Shown: piece after piece, positions 10,838 to 21,954 of the stretch | Layout: every line of letters begins with the position of its first letter | Numbering within the stretch: the first letter of the stretch is position 1 | Assembly (NCBI RefSeq): GCF_014851395.1 | Contig: NW_024041150.1 | Coordinates: 41,167,437 to 41,231,436 of the forward strand | Length of the DNA stretch: 64,000 nt | Origin: Micropterus salmoides | Taxonomy: Eukaryota; Chordata; Actinopteri; Centrarchiformes; Centrarchidae | Direction of reading: 5' to 3' | Made by a program: the position numbers and the translations under genes | The notes under the pieces: generated by a model | Told to the model about the DNA's origin: nothing | The model's database searches: none | The model's input: only the letters and a program-made list of their open reading frames with translations

Positions 10838-11145
10838 CAGACAGGGACATGTTAGTAATACTTCTCTAGGGAAGAGACCACCTGTAGTGGCAGTCAGGTC
10901 AATATATAATGACAGTTTGTGAGCAAACCTGCTGCAGAACGATCTTCTCTTCTTCCTTCTCAGCGTCTGTAGCTTCAGTCGTTCTGAACCAGAGAAACAC
11001 CAGCTCTTATACACAGTTGATGACGGATCTTACCAGGAACTGAGGATGAAGTCACTTATCTTTCAATCTCTCACAAAAGCAGGAACTAAAGATACGCACA
11101 CTGACAAAACACACAATACACATTTACAGGCACCATGTCCAGCTT
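10838..11145 (-). pseudogene. Orphan lectin promoter/5' exon, copy B (no coding exons)
   Basis: Matches 333-644 at the left edge, including the TATA-like box (11005-11014) and the noncoding exon ending CTGCAGCAG|GT. The match begins inside the first intron, so the signal-peptide exon is absent and the MITE at 10229-10786 lies next to it instead. Any transcript would start a lectin leader and splice into unrelated DNA. Confidence 0.7.
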
Positions 11146-12600
11146 AAAGTAATCATTATTTCCATTTTAAACTCTGATCCAAAACAACTGTCTCATGTGA
11201 GTATTTATTTAAGTGATACATAAAAGGCTCAGAAACAGCACAAATTGATCTGTAAAATCAGTAATTTATAATTCAATTTTAATTCAGCATTTTATCCTTT
11301 TTCACTCGTCTCCAGTTCATATGTAATTCACTCTTCTGTATAATTCAAATATCAGCCTTTAGTGTCTGTTCAGATAATGAAACTCTGTGTGACACCTGTG
11401 TTTTTTTCTGTTTTGCTGGGATAATTTATTGTTAGAAGACACACCGTCTGTCTGCCGCCTTCCTGTTTTAGCTCTGACACGGATATGTTGAACTGACCAA
11501 ACACAAACATCTGATGAGTATGTTTGATAGTTTGCATGTTTGCACACTCACCTGTCGTTGTGTCATCAGTCTCATGTGCAGTGGTGGCTGGTGAAAAACA
11601 TTTATATATTCAGTTTCAAGAAACCCATGTCCAAAGTACATGTGGTGAACCACTTAAAGTCCTGACCCCTCTGGACATATGCTAAAGCATCACAAACATT
11701 TACCTTCCATTGACCCCATACCCAAGAGGCTGGAGGCCCCTAGTGAGATTAGTTACATGGCAGTGTTTTAAAGATGGTTCTCATGAAATTCCCATTACAT
11801 TACTCCCTTTTAGCATATTATGCTAACACAGCATAATGAGGATATAAACATTTCATGTAACTTCGGCAGCACTTGAAGAGAAGGTGATTACGTAAAAATA
11901 TAAGAATATGAGAATAAAAATACAATGTAAGAAATATAAAAATGTGAGAATAGAATATAAGACACAATGCAAACACTTGTAATTATGCAAAATGTGAAAT
12001 TTCATTACATTTGCAAAGACTAATGATTCAAAAATCCAGAAGATAACTAAGAAACTTGATTAAGAAATGATTCAGATTAAACTTCACTTTCATCCCCTCT
12101 GAAAGGTGGGATCCACTCCATTGAATCAGTGGGTGCAGTTGGTAGTTGTATGTACTGACCCATAGTTGATTTAATTGCATTAGTCCAGAGTTGTAACTTA
12201 ACTTCACTGTCTTGTTTTAATATGATGTATGAGGAGTGCCATCACATCCTGTCTGGACTGGTCCCACAGATGTTCCTTGCTGAAATGCATGAGCTTAATT
12301 ACGTGCACACGCATGTGAACACATTCTCACAACGTGGTTATATTTTCCGAGCTTTACAAACACAGTGGCCTGTCAGTGTTAACAAATATAGTTGTGTTTC
12401 ACTCAGTAATGTTCAGTCACAGTCTGACAAGAGCTGCGCTGCTGAGCCGGTTAGCAGGACAGACAGACAGAGAGATACTCAGCTGCATATTAACATTAGG
12501 CTACATGTTATCTGCTGACCTCAGACTTTGAGAGAACACATGTTTTCCTGACGTTCACGCAGTTCACTCTGATAGAGTTTTTTCTTTACTCGTTCCCAGA
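11146..12600. repeat. Segmental duplication, copy B (partner 4226-5690)
   Basis: Nearly identical to 4226-5690 but joined directly to the lectin promoter block at 11145, so about 3.6 kb present in copy A (645-4225) is missing. 12630-12690 then resumes matching 5965-6030. Confidence 0.85.
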
Positions 12601-12690
12601 AAGTCCCAAGTTCGGACTTCTGTACTTTAAAGCTCGGACTTGGCAAGTTCAGCTCAGGAGTACAAACTCATTCAAACAGAAAACAAAACA

Positions 12691-13439
12691 AAGCAGTTTT
12701 AGGAAAGCTCCACAAGTGCGGCATCAGCTCACAGAGACCACTGGTCTCACAGACCACTGCAGCCAACGCAGCAAATGAGTCCAGAAACACAGTGAGAGTA
12801 AAGACTCACGCTGTTCGTACCGCTGTTGTTCTGTCTGTATTATATTCTTTGCAACGTTGTAACGTTTTAACTTATATCAAGACACATCTGGCTTGTGATG
12901 TACAGGCTTGTGAAAGTTAGAAGCATTGTGATAGAAAATAAACAACAAGTAGTATGAAAGGGGACTGTTGTTGATTTATTATTATCATAATTCTAAAAAA
13001 TACATTCCTTTTTTATATGTTACAGTTGTGGTTACAGCATCATTATTATTCATGCACCAATATACTAAACAAAACAAATCTGCTACAGATCTATGTACTA
13101 TGTACATACTGCGGTTGCCAGTAGTATGTAGTAGGTAGTTCCGAAAACAAAAAAGTTTTGGTATCACTTTGATCTGAATGGATTTCCTCTCCTATTTTTG
13201 TGGATAGGCTGATAACGTTAACAACAGCACCACCTTGTGGACAGATGGATTTACTGCAAGCTGCCCTACAGGTAAATTCACATTAATAATAATAATAATT
13301 CACGCCAGAGATGAGTAAAGTTTAAATAATACCATTAAAAATCAACTAATTTTATGTATTGAAATGCCCAGTGTCTAGGAATACATAAAGCCTTTGCTCA
13401 ATTAGACGAAATATACTTTATTTATCTGTTTATTCTTTT
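12691..13439. other. Unassigned intergenic stretch
   Basis: No gene recognised. A short ACAGCACCACCTTGTGGACAG stretch near 13222 resembles words found in fish dispersed repeats. Confidence 0.35.
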
Positions 13440-13830
13440 GCCCAGAACACAACAGGAGGGTTAAATTAAATCAAATGCTTTGGGAAAGTTGAATAAGATC
13501 CATTAGAGGTTTGGATCACATCGCTCTTGTACCATCTCTCATTAGGTTTTATTGGATGGACATTTTCACTGGGTGCTACCAACAATTATAATGTTCAGTA
13601 TTATTTAACAGTATTATAATTGAAGATCTTTGAGGTCCAGGTAGATTGTACCTATACAAAAAGGAGATATAACACAGACCAGCTTGTTTCAATCTGAGAC
13701 TTTTACTTTTGCATAAGACAAGAAAGAACAGTTCAGTTGTGCTAAAGCTTTCTTTTCATTACACATTCACTCTGCTCGTATTAAAGAGACAGAGACAATC
13801 CAGCTGCTGTTTATGTCATGCGCATGTGCA
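13440..13830. repeat. Copy of lectin 3'-flank block (partner 27840-28260)
   Basis: Shares GGTTTTATTGGATGGACATT, GGTGCTACCAACAATTATAA and surrounding text with the DNA just downstream of the complete lectin gene. The match ends near 13816, before the position where a last lectin exon would lie, so this copy has no lectin exon. Confidence 0.8.
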
Positions 13831-13882
13831 AGCTAGCAGTCATGTCATTCAAATATAAAAAGTTTTTACAAGAAGAGACAGG

Positions 13883-14245
13883 TGTGACAGCCCCTGTGTG
13901 ATCCAGTGAGGCCACTCTGTGGGAGTGATGCCTCACTGTTGTTAACCATCTTTGTTCTGTTGAGGTCAACAGATCAGATGCACCTGGGACCTGTTAGCCA
14001 GTGCAGTTAAAGCTTCACCGGGTCAAACTACATTCTCATCTCTGTTCTCTGCAATCCAGACGTCAACCATAGCCTGATCACCCCGACTGCCACATCTTGC
14101 TTTGGATTTATTTACATTACAGAGACACACCTTTAACATTTAAATAGTTATTTTTAGTTCACTCTTTTGTTAAATAAATCACTTTTTGATCATTTACGCT
14201 GCCTCGTTCCCTCTTTTGTCATGGCCCTTGAACCAAGTTGTAACA
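13883..14245 (+). mobile_element. 5' LTR of a retrotransposon
   Basis: Starts TGTGACAG and ends TGTAACA, giving TG..CA boundaries. Contains AATAAA near 14174 as a likely polyadenylation signal. Three bases later lies a primer-binding site. No 3' LTR was found in the window. Confidence 0.6.
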
Positions 14246-14248
14246 AAA

Positions 14249-14266
14249 TGGGGGCTCATGCCGGTC
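14249..14266 (+). other. Primer-binding site, tRNA-Pro type
   Basis: TGGGGGCTCATGCCGG begins with the nine bases complementary to the 3' end of tRNA-Pro and partly matches the rest. Position directly after the LTR supports the call. Confidence 0.6.
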
Positions 14267-14467
14267 TTAGTATTTGGGCAATTTGATAAGATATGGGATC
14301 AGTGTGGCCATAGTATTGTTGTAGCCTGGTAAGTAAATATATACGAAAATATGATTTCAGTCTGTTGTTCGTGTAGAAATGTGGTAGCTTGATAAAATGT
14401 GGGCTCATTCATCTTGGTAAGGCAACAACAAACTGTGAGCTCATTTAGCTTGTTACTGTGCTTGGTA

Positions 14468-16108
14468 CATACAGACGTGCCCAAATTTGTTGGTACCCTT
14501 ACAGCTCATTGAAATAATGCTTCATTCCTCCTGAGAAGTGATGAAATTAAAAGCTATTTTACCATGTATACTTGCATGCCTTTGGTATGTCATAGAATAA
14601 AGCAAAGAAGCTGTGGAAAGAAATGAATTATTGCTTATTCTACAAAGATATTCTAAAATGGCCTGGACACATTTGTTGGTACCCCTTAGAAAAGACAATA
14701 AATAATTGGATTATAGTGATATTTCAAACTAATTAGTTTCTTTAATTAGTATCACACATGTCTCCAATCTTGTAATCAGTCATTCAGCCTATTTAAATGG
14801 AGAAAAGTAGTCACTGTGCTGTTGGGTATCATTGTGTGCACCACACTGAACATGGACCAGAGAAAGCAAAGGAGAGAGTTGTCTGAGGAGATCAGAAAGA
14901 AAATAATAGACAAGCATGGTAAAGGTAAAGGCTACAAGACCATCTCCAAGCAGCTTGATGTTCCTGTGACAACAGTTGCAAATATTATTAAGAAGTTTAA
15001 GGTCCATGGAACTGTAGCCAACCTCCCTGGGCGCGGCCGCAAGAGGAAAATCGACCCCAGATTGAACAGAAGGATAGTGCGAATGGTAGAAAAAGAACCA
15101 AGGATAACTGCCAAAGAGATACAAGCTGAACTCCAAGGTGAAGGTACGTCAGTTTCTGATCGCACCATCCGTCGCTTTTTGAGCGAAAGTGGGCTCCATG
15201 GAAGAAGACCCAGGAGGACTCCACTTCTGAAAGAAAAACATACAAAAGCCAGACTGGAATTTGCTAAAATGCATATTGGCAAGCCACAATCCTTCTGGGA
15301 GAATGTCCTTTGGACAGATGAGTCAAAACTGGAGCTTTTTGGCAAGTCACATCAGCTCTATGTTCACAGACGAAAAAATGAAGCTTTCAAAGAAAAGAAC
15401 ACCATACCTACAGTGAAACATGGAGGAGGCTCGGTTATGTTTTGGGGCTGCTTTGCTGCGCCTGGCACAGGGTGCCTTGAATCTGTGCAGGGCACAATGA
15501 AATCTCAAGACTATCAAGACATTCTGGAGCGAAACGTACTGCCCAGTGTCAGAAAGCTCTGTCTCAGTCGCAGGTCATGGGTCCTCCAACAGGATAATGA
15601 CCCAAAACACACAGCTAAAAGCACCCAAGAATGGATAAGAACAAAACGTTGGACTATTCTGAAGTGGCCTTCTATGAGTCCTGATCTGAATCCTATCGAA
15701 CATCTATGGAAAGAGCTGAAACTTGCAGTCTGGAGAAGGCACCCATCAAACCTGAGACAGCTGGAGCAGTTTGCTCAGGAAGAGTGGGCCAAACTACCTG
15801 TTAACAGGTGCAGAGGTGTCATTGAGAGCTAGAGAAAACGTTTGATTGCAGTGATTGCCTCTAAAGGTTGTGCAACAAAATATTAGGTTAGCGGTCCCAT
15901 CATTTTTGTCCATGCCATTTTCATTTGTTTTATTATTTACAATATTATGTTGAATAAACAATCAAAAGAAAAGTCTGATTTCTATTAAATGTGGAATAAA
16001 CAATGGTGGATGCCAATTACTTTTGTCAGTTTCAAGTTATTTCAGTGAAAATTGTGCATTCTTCGTTTTTTGTGGAGGGGTACCAACAAATTTGGGCACG
16101 TCTGTATG
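14468..16108 (+). mobile_element. Near-complete Tc1-like transposon with TA target duplications
   Basis: Flanked by TA at 14466-14467 and 16109-16110. The outer terminal inverted repeats (CATACAGACGTGCCCAAATT at left and its complement at right) match over about 30 bases. A second, weaker copy of the repeat sits inside the left end near 14664 (CACATTTGTTGGTACC), with a related one at the right near 16015, as in the IR/DR arrangement of Tc1 elements. Length is 1641 bp, usual for the family. It is inserted into the gag leader of the LTR element at 13883. Confidence 0.9.
14850..15832 (+). CDS. Tc1 transposase, truncated 17 codons before the expected end
   Basis: Cut-and-paste transposase acting at TA sites. 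Counted from the ORF's first methionine (14816), a paired-like DNA-binding region with two helix-turn-helix units spans about residues 20-125 (DVPVTTVANIIKKF; SDRTIRRFLSESG), with a GRKRK basic motif between them. The catalytic triad is intact: D168 (WTDESK), D260 (QQDNDPKHT) and E295 (NPIEHLWKE), giving DD34E spacing. The start chosen is the methionine at 14850 (MDQRKQRREL), usual for the family, though the frame is open from 14816. The frame ends at TAG 15830-15832. The same frame continues RKRLIAVIASKGCATKY to a second stop, which is the normal Tc1 C-terminus, so one base change truncated it. Otherwise no frameshift is seen. Confidence 0.85.
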
Positions 16109-16110
16109 TA

Positions 16111-16930
16111 TTGCAGCTTGTTGAGCTGATCCTTGGTAGTGTTGTGGCAAACGTGGGTGAAGCTTTTAGCTTGGGAGTATGTTTGTGGTTTTAGGAGGGT
16201 TGCTAGTGTGCTAGTTGCTCTTCCAAGCCAGCGGTCATTAGTGCATAAATACCCACAACAAGTAGCTGCATGAAGACTAGGGATGAGTTAGTTAGTTATG
16301 TTGATCTAGATAGCGGGGAAACTCCATATCGGGTGAGGGTTAGTGCGCATGAGGAAGCTGCACTTGCTTTCTTGCTGGGTCTGTTGCTGTAGTTTGAAAT
16401 GCCAGTAGTTTGTTGTAATGGTAGATTGTGTTGCATTTATTGCAGCTCCGTCTGAAGAGGCGTTGTACTAAGGAGCAGCTGCTGAAGATTGCAGACCACT
16501 TCTCGGTCGTGGTAGGTGACAAATGCCTTAAAGAGAACATTAGGGTAGCTAAGTCTGAGTTGAGGGAGAAAGGGGTGTTTTCTGTCAACGTGGAAGATGA
16601 TTCTCCAGTCTCCACGGCTTCCTCTGGTGCGCTTATTCAGACTCAGGGCTTAACATTTGAACAACAAAAGGAAGTGGTGTTGATTTAGCTTGAGCATGAC
16701 AAATGTAAACATGAGTTGTTTAAAAGGAATTAAAAAGCAGATTGAGGTGGAGAGGATTTGCCAAGAACTAGAGCAGGCATTTGGTGTCGATCGGCCATTC
16801 TTGTTAATTTTTTTTTTTTGCAAAAATTTGTTAGTATATAATTGCGACATTTTTTGTTGGATCAAAATTTCCTCTACAAACTTTCAGCAGCTTGGTCAAT
16901 TGGACGTGCAGCTTCGGAGGATTTAATTAA
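16111..16930 (+). pseudogene. Decayed gag region of the LTR element
   Basis: Downstream continuation of the LTR retrotransposon after the Tc1 insertion. 16443-16688 encodes KEQLLKIADHFSVVVGDK and TASSGALIQTQGLTFEQQKE, wording typical of the N-terminal gag of fish retrotransposons, then reaches an in-frame TAG followed directly by LEHDKCKHEL and by further stops. No protease, polymerase or 3' LTR follows, so the element is truncated. It is old enough to have been a target for the Tc1 copy. Confidence 0.65.
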
Positions 16931-17264
16931 AATAGTTTTTTCAGTTTTCGCGATGTAGCGAAAAAAAGTTTAGGCGTAAATGGGCGTGGCCTATACCACG
17001 AGATTCAGCTCAACCCCCGAACGCATGGATATAAGGTTTTTGATATCCGCCGTCGTATATGTGAGTTCTAAGCCCAAACGCAGGAGAGGGACGAGAAAGC
17101 ACAAGACTACGGGACAGGGAAGTCAAAATACTAACATGCATTAATGGGAGGAGGTTGCATACAGAGGGAGAGAAAGGGGAGGAGAGAGGAGCTCAGTGCA
17201 TCATGGGAAGTCACCGGCAGTCTAGGCCTATAGCAGCATAACGGATGGTTCAGGACTCACCTGG
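16931..17264. other. Unassigned stretch between two retroelements
   Basis: No exon or repeat family recognised. Confidence 0.35.
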
Positions 17265-19990
17265 GCCCCGTTTCAGGAAGCAGGATTAGTGAAAATTCTG
17301 AGTATGTTAGGCCTGTGATGAGGGAAACTCTGGGTTGGCCAGCCAGACCTTCTGACCTTTGTACTGAGGCGCGATGGATCTTCGGCGGTCCACAGCCCCT
17401 TTGTAAGCCATGCGAAGGAGAACCTGATGAGCCCTGGTCCAAGTCCTGCGACTTCGCCACACCAAAGCTTGGGCCAAGGGGACCCCCACCTCTCTCTCCA
17501 GGGCAGGGAATAGGGGTGGTTGATAACCATTGGCACACTGGAATGGAGTCAGGCCCGTGGAGGCACATGGCAGGGTGTTGTGTGCATATTCCACCCAAAT
17601 AAGATATTTACTCCAGCTGGAGGGTTTGTGAGAAGCCATACATCGCAGGCCGGTCTCCAGCTCATGACTGAGCAGCTCAGCTTGACCGTTAGTTTGTGGG
17701 TGGTATCCCGAGGACAAGCTACCTGTAGCGCCCAACAACCTACAGAAAGCCTTCCAGAACCTGGAGATAAACTGCAGGCCCCACTGGGAATCACTGGGAA
17801 GTCCGTGCAACCTGAACACATGGGATAACATATCTGCCGTTTCATTGGCAGACGGGAGTTTAGCCAACGGAATGAAATGTACCATCTTGGAAAATCTGTC
17901 AACAACAGTCAGGATTGTTGTGTTACCTTCAGAGGGGGGAAGTCCCGTAACAAAGTCCAGGGAGATGTCAGACCAGGACCGAGATGGAACAGGGAGGGGC
18001 CTGAGAAGTCCAGCGGGTGGTTGACGAGACACTTTATTTTGTGCACACACAGGACAGGCTGAAACATACTCTTCACTTCCACCTCTATGGAAGGCCCCCA
18101 AAACCGCTGTTTAACTGCCAACAAAGTCCTTTTGACTCCAGGGTGGCAGGTGAGAACTGAGGCGTGCGCCCAATGTATAACCAGAGACCTTAACTCGGGG
18201 GTCACAAACAGATGGTTAGGTATATATATATATATATATATATATGGTTATATATAAAAATTGGCAAATCCCAGGAAGTGCTGCACCTGCTTGCGATTAA
18301 TCGGCACCGGCCAGTCCTTAACTCACTTTTTCTGGATCCATGCTCATCTCCCCCTCAGCCACCACATACCCCAAAAATGACACCTTGGGGACGTGAAAGT
18401 CACATTTCTCGGCCTTCACGGAAAGCTGATGATCTAGGAGGCGCTGGAGCACCCTGCGGACCTGCTGCACATGGGTCTCAAGGTTGGGAGAGAAAATGAG
18501 TATGTCATCCAGATACACAAACACACATTCATTCAGCATATCATGTAGGACATCATCACAAGACACTGAAAAACGGCTTGAGCATTGGTTAGTCCAAACG
18601 GCGTCACCAAATACTCATAATGCCTACAGGAGTGTTAAAGGCAGTATTCGACTCATCCCCCTCCCTGATCCTCACTAGATGGTAAGCATTCCTTAAGTCA
18701 AGTTTAGTGAAGATCTTTGCCCCTTGCAACAGTTCAAAAGCTGGGGGGGGGGGCGGCCGTCCTAAGCTGTGGCCTCCAAAGGTTCCAACAGCGAAATGAA
18801 GTCCAGGCTCAATTCTCTGGCGAGGGTGATGTCCATAAGATTAGCGTCAGCACCTGAATCCACCAACACCACCTGTGAACGAGGGGGAGAAACAGGGAGA
18901 AGCGTTACTGTTGGCAAGGTACGAGGAGGACAATTAATAGTAGTTTGGCTCACCATCACCCTCCGTTTCACCGGAGAGCTTTTAGTGGGCAGTGGGCGAT
19001 GAAGTGGCCGATCTGGGCGCAGTAGATGCAACGACCCTCCCTCATCCTCTTCTCCCTCTCCTCCGGGGAGAGCCGAGCACGTCCCAGTTGCATGGGCTCT
19101 TCAGTAGCACGTTCAAGAGTAGAGGATGATGTGGGTGGGGAAGGTAGAGAACAGCTCCAGGTTGGAGGCACGGCCACAGGGAGCCCCCGGTGGCCGGGGG
19201 GGGAATGGCTTTCCCCGAACCTCTCCTTCTCGCGCTCAGCCAAGCGCTTGTCAATCTTTATGGCAAGGGTGATGAGGGAATCCAAATCCGCTGGGAGATC
19301 CAGTGGTGCCAGTCGATCCTTTACCGAACCATGAAGTCAAACAAGGCGGATGGGTTCCAACCTCTCTCTGCTGCCAAGGTGCGAAAATCCACAGCATAGT
19401 CCGGCACTTTCCTTCTGCCCTGACGAAGCTTCATTATTGTTTAAAGGCACGAGTGAAGAGCGGAAAAGAGTAACACAAAGGAGAGTCTCTACCCCATTCA
19501 GCTGTGGCCCAAGCCTCGGCTCGTCCAGACAGGTGAGAAATCACGTAAGCAATCTTCGCTCTGTCGGAAGGGTATGAAGCTGATTGCAGTTCGAAATGCA
19601 GTCCACACTGAGTCAAAAACACACGACAGTCACATGACTCACCAGAGAAGCCTTCAGGGCGAGATAGCTGAGGGGTGTCCATGCGAACCACAGGCTGAAG
19701 AACAGGTGCTTGGGCAGTATTATCAATGGGGGGAGGAACAGGATCCATGATGTGGGCGGTGTGAGTGAAGAAGCTGCCCCTGACTGCAGAGCTTGAATCT
19801 GGGAGGTCAGCTGGGCAAGCTGATCACACACATTAGACTGAATGCTTGCCTGCTGCTCCATAAAACCACGGACCTCCTGGCGGACCGCGGAAAGGTTCTC
19901 CTCATTCTGGTGGAGACACTGTGCCTGACTACGCAGGGCTTTCTTCAGGCCAGTTCGTGGCCAGTTCGTACTATCAAGGCTCACACTGGG
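17265..19990 (-). pseudogene. Collapsed Ty3/gypsy retrotransposon (gag, protease, RT, integrase remnants)
   Basis: Read on the minus strand from 19984 down. A gag N-terminal helix (QLAQLTSQIQAL) is followed by a gag core (RPEGFSGESCDCRVFLTQC) and a CCHC zinc knuckle C-IYC-AQIGH-FIAHC near 19000-19045. Then come the aspartic protease motif VDSGADANLMD near 18860, RT pieces (FTKLDLRNAYHLVRI and PFGLTNAQ near 18580-18700; VYLDDILIFSP near 18510), and a long integrase frame (18101-17307) with ISLDFVTGLP and YHPQTNGQAE. The second integrase aspartate region is altered (PSDSQWGLQF). Sequence between protease and RT is deleted at a poly-G tract (about 18743), and RNase H is deleted at a TA repeat (18220-18245). 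Frameshifts divide gag. No LTRs were recognised. Confidence 0.85.
18220..18245. repeat. (TA)n at a deletion junction in the gypsy element
   Basis: The short TA microsatellite sits exactly where RNase H is missing, between RT and integrase remnants. Confidence 0.8.
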
Positions 19991-20029
19991 GTAATGGACT
20001 CAAGGTGGTTCACAAAAGACAATTTTATA

Positions 20030-20760
20030 TGACAAGGTTAAAAATTAGCCTCCCTCAGGGTCCTAGTGCCCCACCTCAGTAGGGATTTAAATTATGAAGC
20101 AGAGGAAACAACCAGAATCATTATTTTAAGCCAATAAACACAAATTATATTAGTATTATTCTATAATATTTATCAGTGTTCTTGCTTCTCTTTGTTGAGT
20201 ACTATGTATGAGTAACCCACTTCCAGCCATAGTAACTTTACATGTGGTTAAATAACTTGCAAGGTGTTTGATATTCCATCATGTAAGCAAGGTCTACAGT
20301 GATTACAAGGTGTGTTGTTTCATTTCTTTCACATGTTTTACCTGCAGCCTGTGCATAGCAGCAATTTAGCTCATAGACAGACAGCTATTTGTAGCCCACT
20401 TTTAGTCAAAATGGTCAAAAATGATTAATAGTGGTTTTTGCACATGAGATGGTTGATATCCCATTATGTTTGCAATGTCAATAATACAAGATATGAAGTG
20501 TCATTAAATTGACATGGTCTATCTGTAGCCACGATTTAGCTCTTATTTGGACAGGCTACGTGTAGTCTGCTTTTAGCAGTGGTCTAATATCAACGGCTTG
20601 GCTGTAGCCCTGTTTCAGATCAAATTGGTTATATGTGGTTTTCACCCATGCAGCTGTTGAGGTGCGTGATATCATATCATCAAATGCAAGTAAACGTTTG
20701 AAACATTTAAATTATCTTTATTTTCGCTGTAACGTTCACTGCATTAACTTTAATTTTAAT
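20030..20760. repeat. Degenerate tandem repeat, period about 180-215 bp
   Basis: Related phrases recur in order: GTAGCCCACTTTTAG-like words near 20210, 20392, 20525, 20563 and 20605, and GATAT(T/C)CCAT(C/T)ATGT-like words near 20269, 20450 and 20665. Strongly diverged, no coding potential. Confidence 0.45.
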
Positions 20761-20814
20761 TTAAAACAAAATGCAATTACTATATTCAACCGCTAGATGG
20801 CAGCTGTAGCCAAT

Positions 20815-21530
20815 GATGCAGATGTTGAAGATGATGATTACCTTTAATAAAGACAGACAGGGACATGTTAGTAATACTTCTCTAGGGAAGAGACCACCTG
20901 TAGTGGCAGTCAGGTCAATATATAATGACAGTTTGTGAGCAAACCTGCTGCAGAACGATCTTCTCTTCTTCCTTCTCAGCGTCTGTAGCAACAACACCAG
21001 CTCTTATATACAGTTAATGACGCATCTTAAATAATAATACATTTTATTTGTAATGCACTTTACATTTAAGACAAATCTCAAAGTGCTACAGGTAAGATCA
21101 TAAAAGCTAGGTAAAAACATCAGTGTAAAATATAGATAAATAGTGCAATGACATTATTGTGCAAGGTTAAAACTCATAAGTTCTGCTAAAAAGAAATGTT
21201 TTTAGTCCTTTTTTAAATAGTCTGTGGTGCCCTCAGATGGTCAGGGAGGGCGTTCCAAGTCTGAGGAGCGACAGAGCAGAAGGCACCATGGTGTTGTGTT
21301 GGTTGAGCTTAGTTCTGGGGAGTAGGAGGCGGAAGGGATCGTCTTACCAGGAAGTTAATTATCTTGTCACCTCACAAAACCAGAAACTAAAAACACACAC
21401 ACTGAGAAAACACACAACCAAAATACACATTTACCGGTCCAGCTTAAAGGTGTGTTTGCATAATGTTTGTAACGACGAAGCTGTAATAACATGATCACTA
21501 AAGAAACATGCAAGATCATTTTGAAGAAGA
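20815..21530 (-). pseudogene. Orphan lectin promoter/5' exon, copy C, split by a LINE fragment
   Basis: 20815-21029 matches 29752-29960 (intron, noncoding exon and TATA box at 21002-21010), and 21347-21530 continues the match upstream (CACAACCAAAATACACATTTACCGG). The match begins just upstream of the lectin start codon, so the ATG and signal exon are missing. About 25 bases of the noncoding exon are also deleted (GTAGCAACAACACC). A LINE fragment lies at 21030-21341. Confidence 0.7.
21030..21341 (-). mobile_element. L2/Rex-type LINE 3' fragment with 5-bp target duplication
   Basis: TCTTA at 21025-21029 and 21342-21346 flanks the insert. The uninterrupted text is present in the complete lectin locus at about 29952. 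On the minus strand it encodes a decayed end of a LINE reverse transcriptase (GAFCSVAPQTWNALPDHLRA), comparable to APRLWNSLPEEIRSAESQ in the longer LINE at 33540. Confidence 0.75.
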
Positions 21531-21954
21531 ACTGAAAGTATCAAATGTTATATTTAACAGCCTGCAATTGATCAGAGTTCCTATAATTTAATGTATTAAG
21601 AAAATATTCCAATTGACACCAACACTGTTCAGCGGACACAGGATGCAACGAACGTTTGCTCTGCTTATTTGTCTGATCCAGATGTCTGATGACTAATATC
21701 CTTAATACGGTCAAAAGATATAGTTATTAATGACCAAGATCTAAAAATGATATCCTAAAAATGTTCCTGCATTATAAAATGTAAGGTGAAGACGTGATTC
21801 TCTCTGAATATTTTTTTTCTTTTTAAGTATATCAACATTTAAGTATATCATCTTTTATCACACTATCACCAGTTCACACGTAGTTTACTCCTTTGTATTT
21901 AAAAAATATTATCCTTCAGTGTCACTGAAAGAGGTGGAAAGAATACCAAAATAA
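21531..21954. other. Unassigned stretch
   Basis: No gene or element recognised. Confidence 0.35.

Noticed and set aside
20030..20760. CRISPR-like or regularly spaced array
   Set aside because: Repeats are long, degenerate and without constant spacers, and the genome is eukaryotic.
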